From positions 1-64,000 of the forward strand of contig CAMYVB010000009.1 in assembly GCA_947302175.1 (NCBI GenBank): a DNA stretch of 64,000 bases. The letters are read 5' to 3'. Position numbers and translations under genes: made by a program. The notes under the pieces were generated by a model. That model ran no database searches. It was not told where the DNA came from and worked only from the letters and a program-made list of their open reading frames with translations. Below are positions 28,430 to 35,921 of the stretch, in pieces. Numbering within the stretch: the stretch's first letter is position 1; every line of letters begins with the position of its first letter. This stretch comes from an uncultured Bacteroidales bacterium (GTDB taxonomy: Bacteria; Bacteroidota; Bacteroidia; Bacteroidales; UBA932).

Positions 28430-28476
28430 AAATTAAAACCATGTCTGTCAAGGGCTTACACCGAGGTTTACGCACG

Positions 28477-28502
28477 AAAAAACCGCCTCGCCGGCGGTTT
28501 TA
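28477..28502 (-). terminator. Intrinsic terminator after the phosphopantetheinyl transferase gene
   Basis: Reading the minus strand, AAAACCGCC, a 5-nt loop and GGCGGTTTTTT form a 9-bp stem with a T-tract, starting about 32 nt after the stop of the transferase gene. Confidence 0.85.
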
Positions 28503-28533
28503 TAACAAAAGAGTTAGGTGCCTTGTGGATTAC

Positions 28534-29175
28534 TTACGAACCGACCACCCAGACCATTACATGGCCGTCAAAAACGATATATTCGAGCTCGAATTCCTCT
28601 TCGTTGCCGTCCTCGTCTTCGAATGTGGCCTCGAGCTCGCCGTCCCTGCGGGGATGGAATTTCTCGACCTCGATCTGCTCCGCGAAGTTGACGTCGTACT
28701 GGCCGAGCATCTTGTAGATGGCTTCCTTGGCGCACCAATAGATGGCGAGCTGGCCGTTGCGCTTCTCGTCGTCTTCGAGGTCGTCGATTTCGTCCTCGGA
28801 GAGGGCCTTCTTCTCCACGGGAGAGAAGTCGCGGGAAAGAGACTCGATATCTATTCCCACATCTTCATTGTCGTTGAGTATCACGGCCACGTATTCCTCC
28901 GTGTGGGTGATGCTGATATTGGTGACGCTGTTTTCGATGTAAGGCTTGCCGTTGTCGTGGTGGGAAAGATAGACCTTGTCCTCGAACATCTCGTTCAGGA
29001 GGGCCCTGACGGCGAGTTTCTGGCGCCTGAGCGACTCGCTCTTGAAGTAGGATATCTCTTCAAGCTCGTCGGAAGGCACTCCGCCGAGTTCTTTGAGTTC
29101 GTCTTCAGTTTCCGTGACCTGCCATACTCCGATGCGGGTCTTGTCTTCTAGTTCTTTTTTTAAGTAAAGTGGCAT
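28534..29175 (-). CDS. 4'-phosphopantetheinyl transferase superfamily protein
   Basis: A 213-residue protein with the Sfp/AcpS-superfamily signatures: SITHTEEYVAVIL (about 89-101), the Mg-binding VGIDIE (about 107-112) and WCAKEAIYKMLG (about 147-158), matching W-x-x-KEA-x-x-K. The family moves the phosphopantetheine arm from CoA to carrier proteins. In this clade of Bacteroidetes these often serve the fatty-acid acyl carrier protein. The remaining C-terminus is very acidic (EATFEDEDGNEEEFELE). It is preceded 22 nt upstream by a 40-codon ORF that has its own promoter. Confidence 0.9.
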   Translation of the reverse strand: MPLYLKKELEDKTRIGVWQVTETEDELKELGGVPSDELEEISYFKSESLRRQKLAVRALLNEMFEDKVYLSHHDNGKPYIENSVTNISITHTEEYVAVILNDNEDVGIDIESLSRDFSPVEKKALSEDEIDDLEDDEKRNGQLAIYWCAKEAIYKMLGQYDVNFAEQIEVEKFHPRRDGELEATFEDEDGNEEEFELEYIVFDGHVMVWVVGS

Positions 29176-29197
29176 ATTAATGCAATAAATTCCCCGC

Positions 29198-29320
29198 TCA
29201 GGCCTTCAGGCCCGGGCGGGAAACGGGTTGTTCATATTGTCCTATGGTCTCCAACGGGACCTCAGAGGCAGGGTCCGCTGTTATGCCGCAATCATCAGAT
29301 ATGCAACTGGGAGGCTCCAT
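29198..29320 (-). CDS. Small ORF (40 residues) leading the phosphopantetheinyl transferase gene
   Basis: Too short for the ORF track. ATG at 29320, TGA at 29198-29200; the product starts MEPPSCISDDCGITADPASE and is acidic, with two cysteines near the N-terminus and no hydrophobic segment. The case for it being real is the perfect TATATTTG box at 29348-29355 with a leader of about 27 nt, and no other gene between that promoter and the transferase. The stop codon falls within a GC-rich hairpin (CCCGC...GCGGG). It may be a leader peptide or a small protein. No homologue recognised. Confidence 0.45.
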   Translation of the reverse strand: MEPPSCISDDCGITADPASEVPLETIGQYEQPVSRPGLKA

Positions 29321-29347
29321 TTTTTCGTCAAACTTTCTTTAACGGGA

Positions 29348-29355
29348 CAAATATA
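29348..29355 (-). promoter_or_regulatory. Bacteroidetes -7 box ahead of the 40-codon ORF
   Basis: The minus strand reads TATATTTG, a perfect TAnnTTTG, ending 27 nt before the small ORF's ATG. It lies in the short gap after malate dehydrogenase. Confidence 0.65.
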
Positions 29356-29382
29356 GTGATATTTTTTTATTTCAAAAAAGAG

Positions 29383-30375
29383 CTAGAGGTTCGCATTGAC
29401 CTTGGTCCACTCTTCGACAGCGGGGACTATGCCCAGGGTGACGATCTCGTCGCGCATCTTGCAGAGGTGCTCGTAGGAAGCCTTGAGGTCTGCGAGTTCG
29501 GTAGCGGTGCCTTCGGGGGTGGTGTAGTGGACGCCGGTCTTGTCAATGACTGTGGGCATAGCCATGAAAACGTTCTTGAAACCAAGCTCGGGAGCGTTGA
29601 CATAGCAGCCTGCGGGCCAGGTGAAAGGCTCGCCGCCCATTGCGGCCTCGATCATCTTGACGGCCTGGTATGCAGGGCTCTGGAAGGAGCTGCGGCCACG
29701 GAGCTTGATGATGTTGGAGCCGCCCTGGATGGTGGCGTGCTTGATTTCAGCCCATTTCTCTTCGCTGAGGCCGCACTCTGCGACGGGTTTGCCGTCTATC
29801 AGGGCCTTGCTTGCGAACACTGCCATGGCTTCGCCGTGACCGCCGTAGGTGCGGGCGCCGGTGACCTTGCACTGCTGGACGCCGAATTCGGCTGCGAGGG
29901 CCTCCTGGAGGCGGGTGGAGTCGAGGGCTGCGAGGCTGGTAAGCTGGTCGGCACGAAGACCGGAGTGGATGAGGGCGGTGAGAGCGGTGACGTCGGCGGG
30001 GTTGAAGATAACGACCACGTGCTTGACGTCGGGGCAGTATTTGCGGATGTTGTCACCGAAGTCGGCGGCAATCTGGCAGTTGCCCTTGAGCAGATCCTCG
30101 CGGGTCATGCCTTCCTTGCGGGGGGCGCCGCCGGAGGAAATGATGTATTTGGCATCCTTGAACGCGACGGCGGGGTCAACGGTCCAGGTAATATCGGCCT
30201 CAGGGAAAGCGCAGTGGTCCATCTCGGCGACTACGCCGCGAAGTCCGGGCTCATAGATGTCATAAAGACAGAGATTGGGAGTGAGGCGCAGCATCATGGC
30301 AGTCTGGGCCATGTTGGAGCCGATCATACCGGCGGCGCCTACGATAACGAGTTTCTCGTCAGTAAGGAATTTCAT
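29383..30375 (-). CDS. mdh: Malate dehydrogenase
   Basis: A 330-residue NAD-dependent dehydrogenase of the lactate/malate family. The Rossmann motif appears as VIVGAAGMIGSN (about residues 9-20), followed by DIYEP at the end of beta-2; IFNPADV and TSLAALDSTR correspond to the substrate loop, and TYGGHGEAM holds the catalytic histidine. It interconverts malate and oxaloacetate, probably in the reductive branch to succinate used by anaerobic Bacteroidales. It lies 38 nt after the PorV-like gene and may be read from that transcript. Confidence 0.9.
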   Translation of the reverse strand: MKFLTDEKLVIVGAAGMIGSNMAQTAMMLRLTPNLCLYDIYEPGLRGVVAEMDHCAFPEADITWTVDPAVAFKDAKYIISSGGAPRKEGMTREDLLKGNCQIAADFGDNIRKYCPDVKHVVVIFNPADVTALTALIHSGLRADQLTSLAALDSTRLQEALAAEFGVQQCKVTGARTYGGHGEAMAVFASKALIDGKPVAECGLSEEKWAEIKHATIQGGSNIIKLRGRSSFQSPAYQAVKMIEAAMGGEPFTWPAGCYVNAPELGFKNVFMAMPTVIDKTGVHYTTPEGTATELADLKASYEHLCKMRDEIVTLGIVPAVEEWTKVNANL

Positions 30376-30413
30376 GGTTTTAAATAATTAAGACTTTGTA
30401 TGTCAATAATATC

Positions 30414-31325
30414 TTAGAATCTGTAACCTGCGCTTATGCAGAGGGTGCCCGAAGGGACTGCGGGAGAGACGAGGTATGCTGCGTCTACATACACGCCGAA
30501 GAACTTGGCACCGAGGCCGAGGCTGAGGAACGAGGGCAGCACTGCGCCGACGTGGTAGCCTGCGCGCACCGTGAGCATGTCATTCCAGCAATAATGAGCA
30601 CCTGCGCTGATGTCGGGACCGGCGGCGAACACGTAGTCGGCATCAAGCTCAGCGCCAAGACCGAAAGCGGAAGCATACGCCACGCCTACACTGGCGGCCG
30701 TGGGGATGCTGAACTCGTCGCCGGAGTAAGACTTTACCTTGGAACCGATGTTGCGGACGCCTGCGCCCACGTTGACGGGGCCGAAGCTGCCGAATGCCAT
30801 CACATCCACGCCGAAGGCGCTATAGGCAGCAGCGGAGGAAAGGGTGTTGCTGAGGTACTTGCCGCTCACGCCCAGGCCGATGTTCTTGGTAATGCCATAA
30901 GCGGCGCCGAAAGCGATGTGCATATCCTTGGGAGTGAACTTCGAGCCTTCGAATCCGCCCTCGCGGTACTCGGTGTAAGGCTCGTTGTTGCCGAGGCTGC
31001 CCGCCACGGAAGCGGCGAACTTGCCGAAGTGCACACCGGCGCCGAAGTTGATGAACTTTTCATTCGACTGCTTGGGAGCCCACATCTCATATCCGCCGCC
31101 GACATCCACCTTTGAAGTGGTAAAAGGCAGGGCCGCGATGTTTTCGAAAGCGCCGTACGCGAGCGAGGAAGAAGAGCCTGCAAGGTGCACGCCACCTTCG
31201 CCGAGAGCCGCTGCGTTGCGGGGAATTTCAGCGAAAGGCATGGCAACGCTGCCTGCGCCGTCACCGGCCGAAAGGGAAGCGCCTAGCGCTGCAAAAAGGC
31301 TGATGCTTACTAATATCTTTTTCAT
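30414..31325 (-). CDS. PorV/PorQ-family outer-membrane beta-barrel protein
   Basis: A 303-residue protein with a signal peptide (to about residue 20) followed by alternating beta-strands and a C-terminal aromatic (SAGYRF). The N-terminal segment FAEIPRNAAALGEGGVHLAG is the conserved PorV/PorQ pattern. PorV is the shuttle of the T9SS, carrying CTD-bearing cargo from the translocon to the attachment complex. Here it directly follows, by 12 nt, a subtilisin-like protease with a T9SS sorting domain, so a cargo-partner pair is a reasonable inference. It may equally be a general paralogue. Confidence 0.8.
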   Translation of the reverse strand: MKKILVSISLFAALGASLSAGDGAGSVAMPFAEIPRNAAALGEGGVHLAGSSSSLAYGAFENIAALPFTTSKVDVGGGYEMWAPKQSNEKFINFGAGVHFGKFAASVAGSLGNNEPYTEYREGGFEGSKFTPKDMHIAFGAAYGITKNIGLGVSGKYLSNTLSSAAAYSAFGVDVMAFGSFGPVNVGAGVRNIGSKVKSYSGDEFSIPTAASVGVAYASAFGLGAELDADYVFAAGPDISAGAHYCWNDMLTVRAGYHVGAVLPSFLSLGLGAKFFGVYVDAAYLVSPAVPSGTLCISAGYRF

Positions 31326-31337
31326 AACCCTTTGATT

Positions 31338-33995
31338 CTACTGTTTAACGATGGTTCTCTGGTGGGTCTCGCCGTCGAAGGAGACGTTGACCACATACTT
31401 GCCGGGAGCGACGCCGCCCATGTTTACCTTGACGGGGTCGAAAGGAGAACCGGCGCCTGTCTGCTCAAACACGGTGGCGCCCGTTGCGGAGACGACGCTC
31501 ACAGTGGCGGAAGAGGTGGCCTTGTAGGGACGGACTGTCATCACGTCAACGACGGGGTTGGGATAGACGTCGATGGGGATGGAAGGGTCGCGGGCAAGGA
31601 CCTTGAAGGAGAGGGTGCAATACTTACCCTTGATGTCGGAACCCCTCATGGTGACGGTGGTTTCGCCGAAATTGGTGGAGCGGAGCTCGATGGTGTTGCC
31701 GTCCTGGGAGAGGGTGAGGTTGGTCGACGTGGAAAGGACGGCCGAATAGGTGAGGGTCTCGCCGTCGGGATCCTTGATGTAGTCCTCCATGTTCAGGGTG
31801 GCCTTCTCGCCTACCCTCGACATAAGGATGTTGTCCACGTCTTTGCTCTTTTCGGGAGCGTGGTTCTCGAGTACGGTGTAGGTCAGTGTGCCGGTGGCGG
31901 AAAGACCGTATTTATCGCTGGCTGTGACATTTACGGTATAGATACCCGCTTCGGCGAGAGGAGCGTTGATATTGACGGTGTAATTCACATTGTCCTCGCT
32001 CTTGCAAGTTGCAGCCTTGGAGCCGCCGTCGAATTCGACCGTGACCTCATGATCGTCAGGATCGGCGACGGAGAACTTAAGCGTGCCGGTCTCGTGGGCC
32101 TTGAGGGTGATGCTGCTCTCGCCCTTGACCGTGACTACCGGTGCATGGTTGACACCGGTCTCGGTCTCAGTGGGATCGGCAGACGTTGTGGACTGGCCGG
32201 AAGCGTTGGTCACGTTGGAGTAGAAGTTGTTGGAATTGAAGCCGGCGATAGCGGTATAGTAGGTCTTGCTGAAATCGAGGTCGGTAATCCTACCCGTCAT
32301 GGTCTGGCCCACTTTGTAGCCTTCGGTGAAGACTTTCACGCTGATTACCCCCTCGGGGAGCTCCTTTGCGGGATTGAGACCCTTGAGGCGGGAGGCGTCT
32401 TCGCTGGCAAAGAGCTCGTATCCGTATGCCTTGAGACCGTCCTTGTCGGCAGTCACGACCCAGGAAAAGTCGAGGCTGTTGGACTTGGGAGTCACGGTGT
32501 AGGCTGCAACGTCTGCGGGAGGGTTGGCGCCGCCATAGGTCATGGAGCCGAAGGCGTCGACGAGGGGACCGATGTAGGTCCTTTCATTGGTCTTCTTCAT
32601 CGCGTCCACATTCGCACCGTTGATGAGCCTTTCTGTAAGTTTGTCAGCAGTAAAGCCCTGGCCTCCGTAGTAGGAGACTATGAGGGCTGCTACGCCACTG
32701 ACATGGGGGCAAGCCATAGAGGTGCCCTGGAAATAGCCGTAAGTGCCGACCTTGGTGCTGTAGACCTGGGTCGTGGTGCCCAACTGGGCGTCACCGCCGG
32801 GTGCAGCTATGTCGACCCAGGAGCCGTAGTTGGAATAGTAGGCCTTGTTGAAATTGGGAGCTACTGCACCTACTGCGATGACCGGACCGTACTCGCCGAT
32901 GACATCGCGGTTGCGGTTGTCGTTTCCTGCAGAACTGATATAGACGCCGCCCTTCATGGGGCTGTCCGCCTTCTGGCGGCCGGCATTGTCGCAACCTGCA
33001 TACTTGATGAAATAGTCAATGGCGGCCTTGAGGCCGGGAGAGTAATTAGCTAGTCCGGCGCGCGCAGCGGCGGCGGCTTCCTGATCGGTCTTGAAATCGA
33101 AGCCCCAGCTGTTCTGGGAGATTACGGCGCCGTTGTCGGCACCCCACTTGATTGCAGCAGCGAAGCTCTCGGCGGAACTCGAGCCCTCAAAAACCTGGCA
33201 GGAGAGAAGACCTACGCCCTTTTTGCCTGCAGCATAATCGCCACCGGCAATGCCGCAAACGCCTACGCCGTTGTTGTTGGTAGCGGCGATGGTACCCGCG
33301 ACGTGGGTACCGTGGTTGTCACCTGTGATTCGTTTGGAGTTGGAGACAAAATTGTAGCCGCCCACATAGTTGTATGCCAGATCGGTGTGGTCGGGATCAA
33401 TACCGCCGTCCACGACAGCAACGATCACCTTGGGGTCGCCGGTGGTGTAACTCTCCCAGACAGGAGTGACATTGACGTCGCATCCCTTGCTGAATGAGGA
33501 GCCGAGGGAACCGTCATTATAATAGTGCCACTGCCTCTTGAGCTCGGGATCGTTGAAGGAATTCTGCTTGATCTTGCGCACGGGAGTAGCCTTCTCGATG
33601 CCTTCTATCTCAATGAGCTCGGAGCTCGCACGGGTGGCGGGGACGCTCTCTGAGAGACGGACGCGATAGAAGCGGTGGAGGCCCTCACGGCGTGTGCGCT
33701 CTTCGTACTCGCCGGCATAGGGGAAAATTCGCTCCATGGAGAAAACATTGGCTGAAGAGAATAGTTCGCCGGTCTCGGAGCTGCGGGTAAGAAGCTTCTG
33801 GTCAGCCATTTCGCGCTCTACAACAGCGCAGAGCTCTTCCGACAGATAGACTTCCATGACGGAAACCTGCTCATCGGAAACGGCCCCGGAAAGCTCGGTC
33901 TCCCCGGCTGCGGGATTCAGTTCGTCCGGAGTCTGCACCGTGCAGGCTGCAAACAGGGGGACGATAATGGAAAGGGTGAAGATTATCTTTTTCAT
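31338..33995 (-). CDS. S8 (subtilisin-like) serine protease with T9SS type A sorting domain
   Basis: An 885-residue surface protease. The signal ends in a lipobox (PLFAAC, Cys18). A propeptide-like region to about 145 is followed by the subtilisin domain with D196 (VVDGGID), H228 (NHGTHVAGT), N358 (SSAGNDN) and S426 (GTSMACPHVSG). Next come a fibronectin-like segment (about 500-590), two cadherin/Ig-like repeats (about 605-790) and a C-terminal sorting domain (DVYPNPVVDVMTV ... GKYVVNV ... RTIVKQ). It starts 9 nt after the BACON lipoprotein and precedes the PorV-like gene. A lipobox plus a sorting domain is an unusual combination, because T9SS cargo normally has a type I signal. Confidence 0.9.
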   Translation of the reverse strand: MKKIIFTLSIIVPLFAACTVQTPDELNPAAGETELSGAVSDEQVSVMEVYLSEELCAVVEREMADQKLLTRSSETGELFSSANVFSMERIFPYAGEYEERTRREGLHRFYRVRLSESVPATRASSELIEIEGIEKATPVRKIKQNSFNDPELKRQWHYYNDGSLGSSFSKGCDVNVTPVWESYTTGDPKVIVAVVDGGIDPDHTDLAYNYVGGYNFVSNSKRITGDNHGTHVAGTIAATNNNGVGVCGIAGGDYAAGKKGVGLLSCQVFEGSSSAESFAAAIKWGADNGAVISQNSWGFDFKTDQEAAAAARAGLANYSPGLKAAIDYFIKYAGCDNAGRQKADSPMKGGVYISSAGNDNRNRDVIGEYGPVIAVGAVAPNFNKAYYSNYGSWVDIAAPGGDAQLGTTTQVYSTKVGTYGYFQGTSMACPHVSGVAALIVSYYGGQGFTADKLTERLINGANVDAMKKTNERTYIGPLVDAFGSMTYGGANPPADVAAYTVTPKSNSLDFSWVVTADKDGLKAYGYELFASEDASRLKGLNPAKELPEGVISVKVFTEGYKVGQTMTGRITDLDFSKTYYTAIAGFNSNNFYSNVTNASGQSTTSADPTETETGVNHAPVVTVKGESSITLKAHETGTLKFSVADPDDHEVTVEFDGGSKAATCKSEDNVNYTVNINAPLAEAGIYTVNVTASDKYGLSATGTLTYTVLENHAPEKSKDVDNILMSRVGEKATLNMEDYIKDPDGETLTYSAVLSTSTNLTLSQDGNTIELRSTNFGETTVTMRGSDIKGKYCTLSFKVLARDPSIPIDVYPNPVVDVMTVRPYKATSSATVSVVSATGATVFEQTGAGSPFDPVKVNMGGVAPGKYVVNVSFDGETHQRTIVKQ

Positions 33996-34004
33996 ATCAA
34001 CTGA

Positions 34005-35840
34005 TTATTCTTTGATACATCTGATTGCGTAGGCGTCGGCCCTGGAGCCGTTGGCAATGGGGGAAAGGGTCACGGAGTAGTCCTCCTTGGGACCGTTGGT
34101 GCCGTAGTCCTTGATGCCGAAAGACATGCAGGTACCGAGGTAGGTGTCGGCCCCGTCCGAATCCAGGTTCGGGGCATTGAACCAATAGTTGCCCCAAAGG
34201 CCCACCATGCTGCCCATGAGCATTGCGTACATGCCGTCGTAGCGCGTCGTGGCGGGGAAATAGGATATGATTTCGGGGGTCTGGCTCAGGATAAAGAACC
34301 AGCCGTCCTTGTAGTCTTTGAGATTCACGAGGCCGTCGGCATCGATATCGGCAATCTGGACTGTTGTCGTGCCGCCGAGGTCGCCCCACGTGAGTATGCC
34401 TTCGGCTTCTCCCGTGGCCCAGGCCATGCCGCCGGACTTGGTGAGCATCCTCAGGCTCCTGGGAGAAGGGACCCTCCAGCCCTTGGGGCAAGGGTCGTAG
34501 TAGGTCTTGGAACCGAGATTGTGATAGTCGCCGTTTTCGCGGATACTGCCTCGGGGATTGCCCCAGAGGGCGGTATTGCTCTCTGCGGGTTTCAGCCAGT
34601 CGCGGCAGGAAGCATACTGCTGGTTGTTGCTTATGCAGACCGTGGGATTGGCTATTGAGAAAGCGAGATTGTTGTCGGCCGTGCTGTACATGCTCGTCGA
34701 GCCTATAGCAACCGTGTTGCCGTCAATGTCGTAGACAGGAGCACCGACGGTGGTGATGGAACCGCCGTGCATCAGGGGCGAGCCGGGGAAGGGATCCTTG
34801 CGGCCCCACTGGTAGAGAAGGCCGTAGGAGCCTATGTCGTCGCTGCGGGAGTGCATGGCGCCGAGGTTGAAGCTCATCATCGTGTCGCCCTGGCTCGTCG
34901 TGAACTCAGTCACTTCGTCAGTGGGGAACCAGATGTGCCAGCTCCAAATAATCTTTCCGCTGCCGTCCAGGGCGGCGATAAGGGCGTTGCCGTTGACCTT
35001 GGCGGCGTTGAACACTATCTGCTTTGCTTCGGAATCGAAGCTGACTTTCTTAATCATGCCCTTGGCGCTCTGCCAGACGAGTTTTGCGCCGGCAGGCTCG
35101 AGGGCGGCGGGAGCGGCAAGTCCGCTTACGGTCTTGCCGTTGCCACGGACCGTAGCATCTATCTTATATGTGCCGCGATGGGAAATAATGTAGCAGTTCG
35201 AGCTGCCGCCTTCACTGAGGACCTCCGTGCCGTAATCCACTTCCATTTCGGCCTGTCGGACAGTGAAGTCCCTGATGACGCGGCGGGTGCCTTCGCCGGG
35301 GGCGAAGACCCTGACAGAAGCGCTGCGTATTTCCTCCACGGGATTCGCCGAGAATCTGACTGTCAGCTTATTGGCAGAGGCGGAAAGGCTTATCCAGTCG
35401 GCATCGGTCTCATAGCCCCATGAGGAGAGATTGGTTTCGACCGTCACTTCCCTGCTGCCTGCTGCAGCCTCCACTTCGATGATGCGGTCGCAACTAAGGG
35501 TCATCACGGCTTCCTTTTCGGACTGGTTGATGACCACGTTCGCTGTAGATTCCTCGGCCCTGAAGCTTATGACGGCCTTGCGGCCCGCGCTGCTGTTGTT
35601 CTCGGAGACATCTACGACAAGGCCGGAAGCCGTGGCGTTAGCGCAGAGCCATGAGGCCGCTGCGCCAAGGTCGTAGGTCCAATTGGCGCGGTTGCACTTG
35701 ACGCCTATCACTATCTGGCGGGCGTCACCGTCGATGTTGTAGGTGGTTTTGCCGTCGATGCTGATACTCGCCGGCTCCTCGGGGGTGCAGGACATGACTG
35801 CTGCAAGCGCAAGGACTAATGGTGTGAGAAATCTTTTCAT
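34005..35840 (-). CDS. BACON-domain surface lipoprotein with Fibrobacter-type C-terminal domain
   Basis: The start at 35840 (MKRFLTPLVLALAAVMSC) gives 611 residues and a clean lipobox; the track's 19 extra codons overlap the promoter box. The N-terminal half (about 30-215) holds two BACON-like repeats (WTYDLGAAASWLCANAT, WGYETDADWISLSAS) and the C-terminal half contains YDPCPKGWRVPSPRSLRML and ends DAYAIRCIKE, the pattern of the Fibrobacter succinogenes major paralogous domain. BACON domains bind glycans or mucin-like targets. It has its own promoter (TATATTTG, 35855-35862) after a strong terminator, so it opens a new unit with the protease and PorV-like genes. Confidence 0.8.
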   Translation of the reverse strand: MKRFLTPLVLALAAVMSCTPEEPASISIDGKTTYNIDGDARQIVIGVKCNRANWTYDLGAAASWLCANATASGLVVDVSENNSSAGRKAVISFRAEESTANVVINQSEKEAVMTLSCDRIIEVEAAAGSREVTVETNLSSWGYETDADWISLSASANKLTVRFSANPVEEIRSASVRVFAPGEGTRRVIRDFTVRQAEMEVDYGTEVLSEGGSSNCYIISHRGTYKIDATVRGNGKTVSGLAAPAALEPAGAKLVWQSAKGMIKKVSFDSEAKQIVFNAAKVNGNALIAALDGSGKIIWSWHIWFPTDEVTEFTTSQGDTMMSFNLGAMHSRSDDIGSYGLLYQWGRKDPFPGSPLMHGGSITTVGAPVYDIDGNTVAIGSTSMYSTADNNLAFSIANPTVCISNNQQYASCRDWLKPAESNTALWGNPRGSIRENGDYHNLGSKTYYDPCPKGWRVPSPRSLRMLTKSGGMAWATGEAEGILTWGDLGGTTTVQIADIDADGLVNLKDYKDGWFFILSQTPEIISYFPATTRYDGMYAMLMGSMVGLWGNYWFNAPNLDSDGADTYLGTCMSFGIKDYGTNGPKEDYSVTLSPIANGSRADAYAIRCIKE

Positions 35841-35854
35841 ATCCTTTGAATCTA

Positions 35855-35862
35855 CAAATATA
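35855..35862 (-). promoter_or_regulatory. Bacteroidetes -7 box for the BACON-protease-PorV unit
   Basis: TATATTTG on the minus strand, 14 nt before the BACON lipoprotein ATG and directly after the T-tract of the terminator ending the SusC/SusD unit. Confidence 0.7.
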
Positions 35863-35865
35863 GCT

Positions 35866-35896
35866 AAAAAAAATGGCATCCCTGCGCGGGATGCCA
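35866..35896 (-). terminator. Intrinsic terminator ending the SusC/SusD operon
   Basis: On the minus strand TGGCATCCC-GCGC-AGGGATGCCA is followed by eight T residues: a 10-bp stem with a short loop, starting about 25 nt after the 590-residue lipoprotein gene. Confidence 0.92.
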
Positions 35897-35921
35897 TAAA
35901 TATGAGAGAGAGTGAGTAAGC

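Noticed and set aside
28316-28533. Replication origin at the DnaA-box-like pair.
   Set aside because: Only two imperfect boxes, no dnaA, dnaN or AT-rich unwinding region, and a better explanation as an nrd regulatory site.
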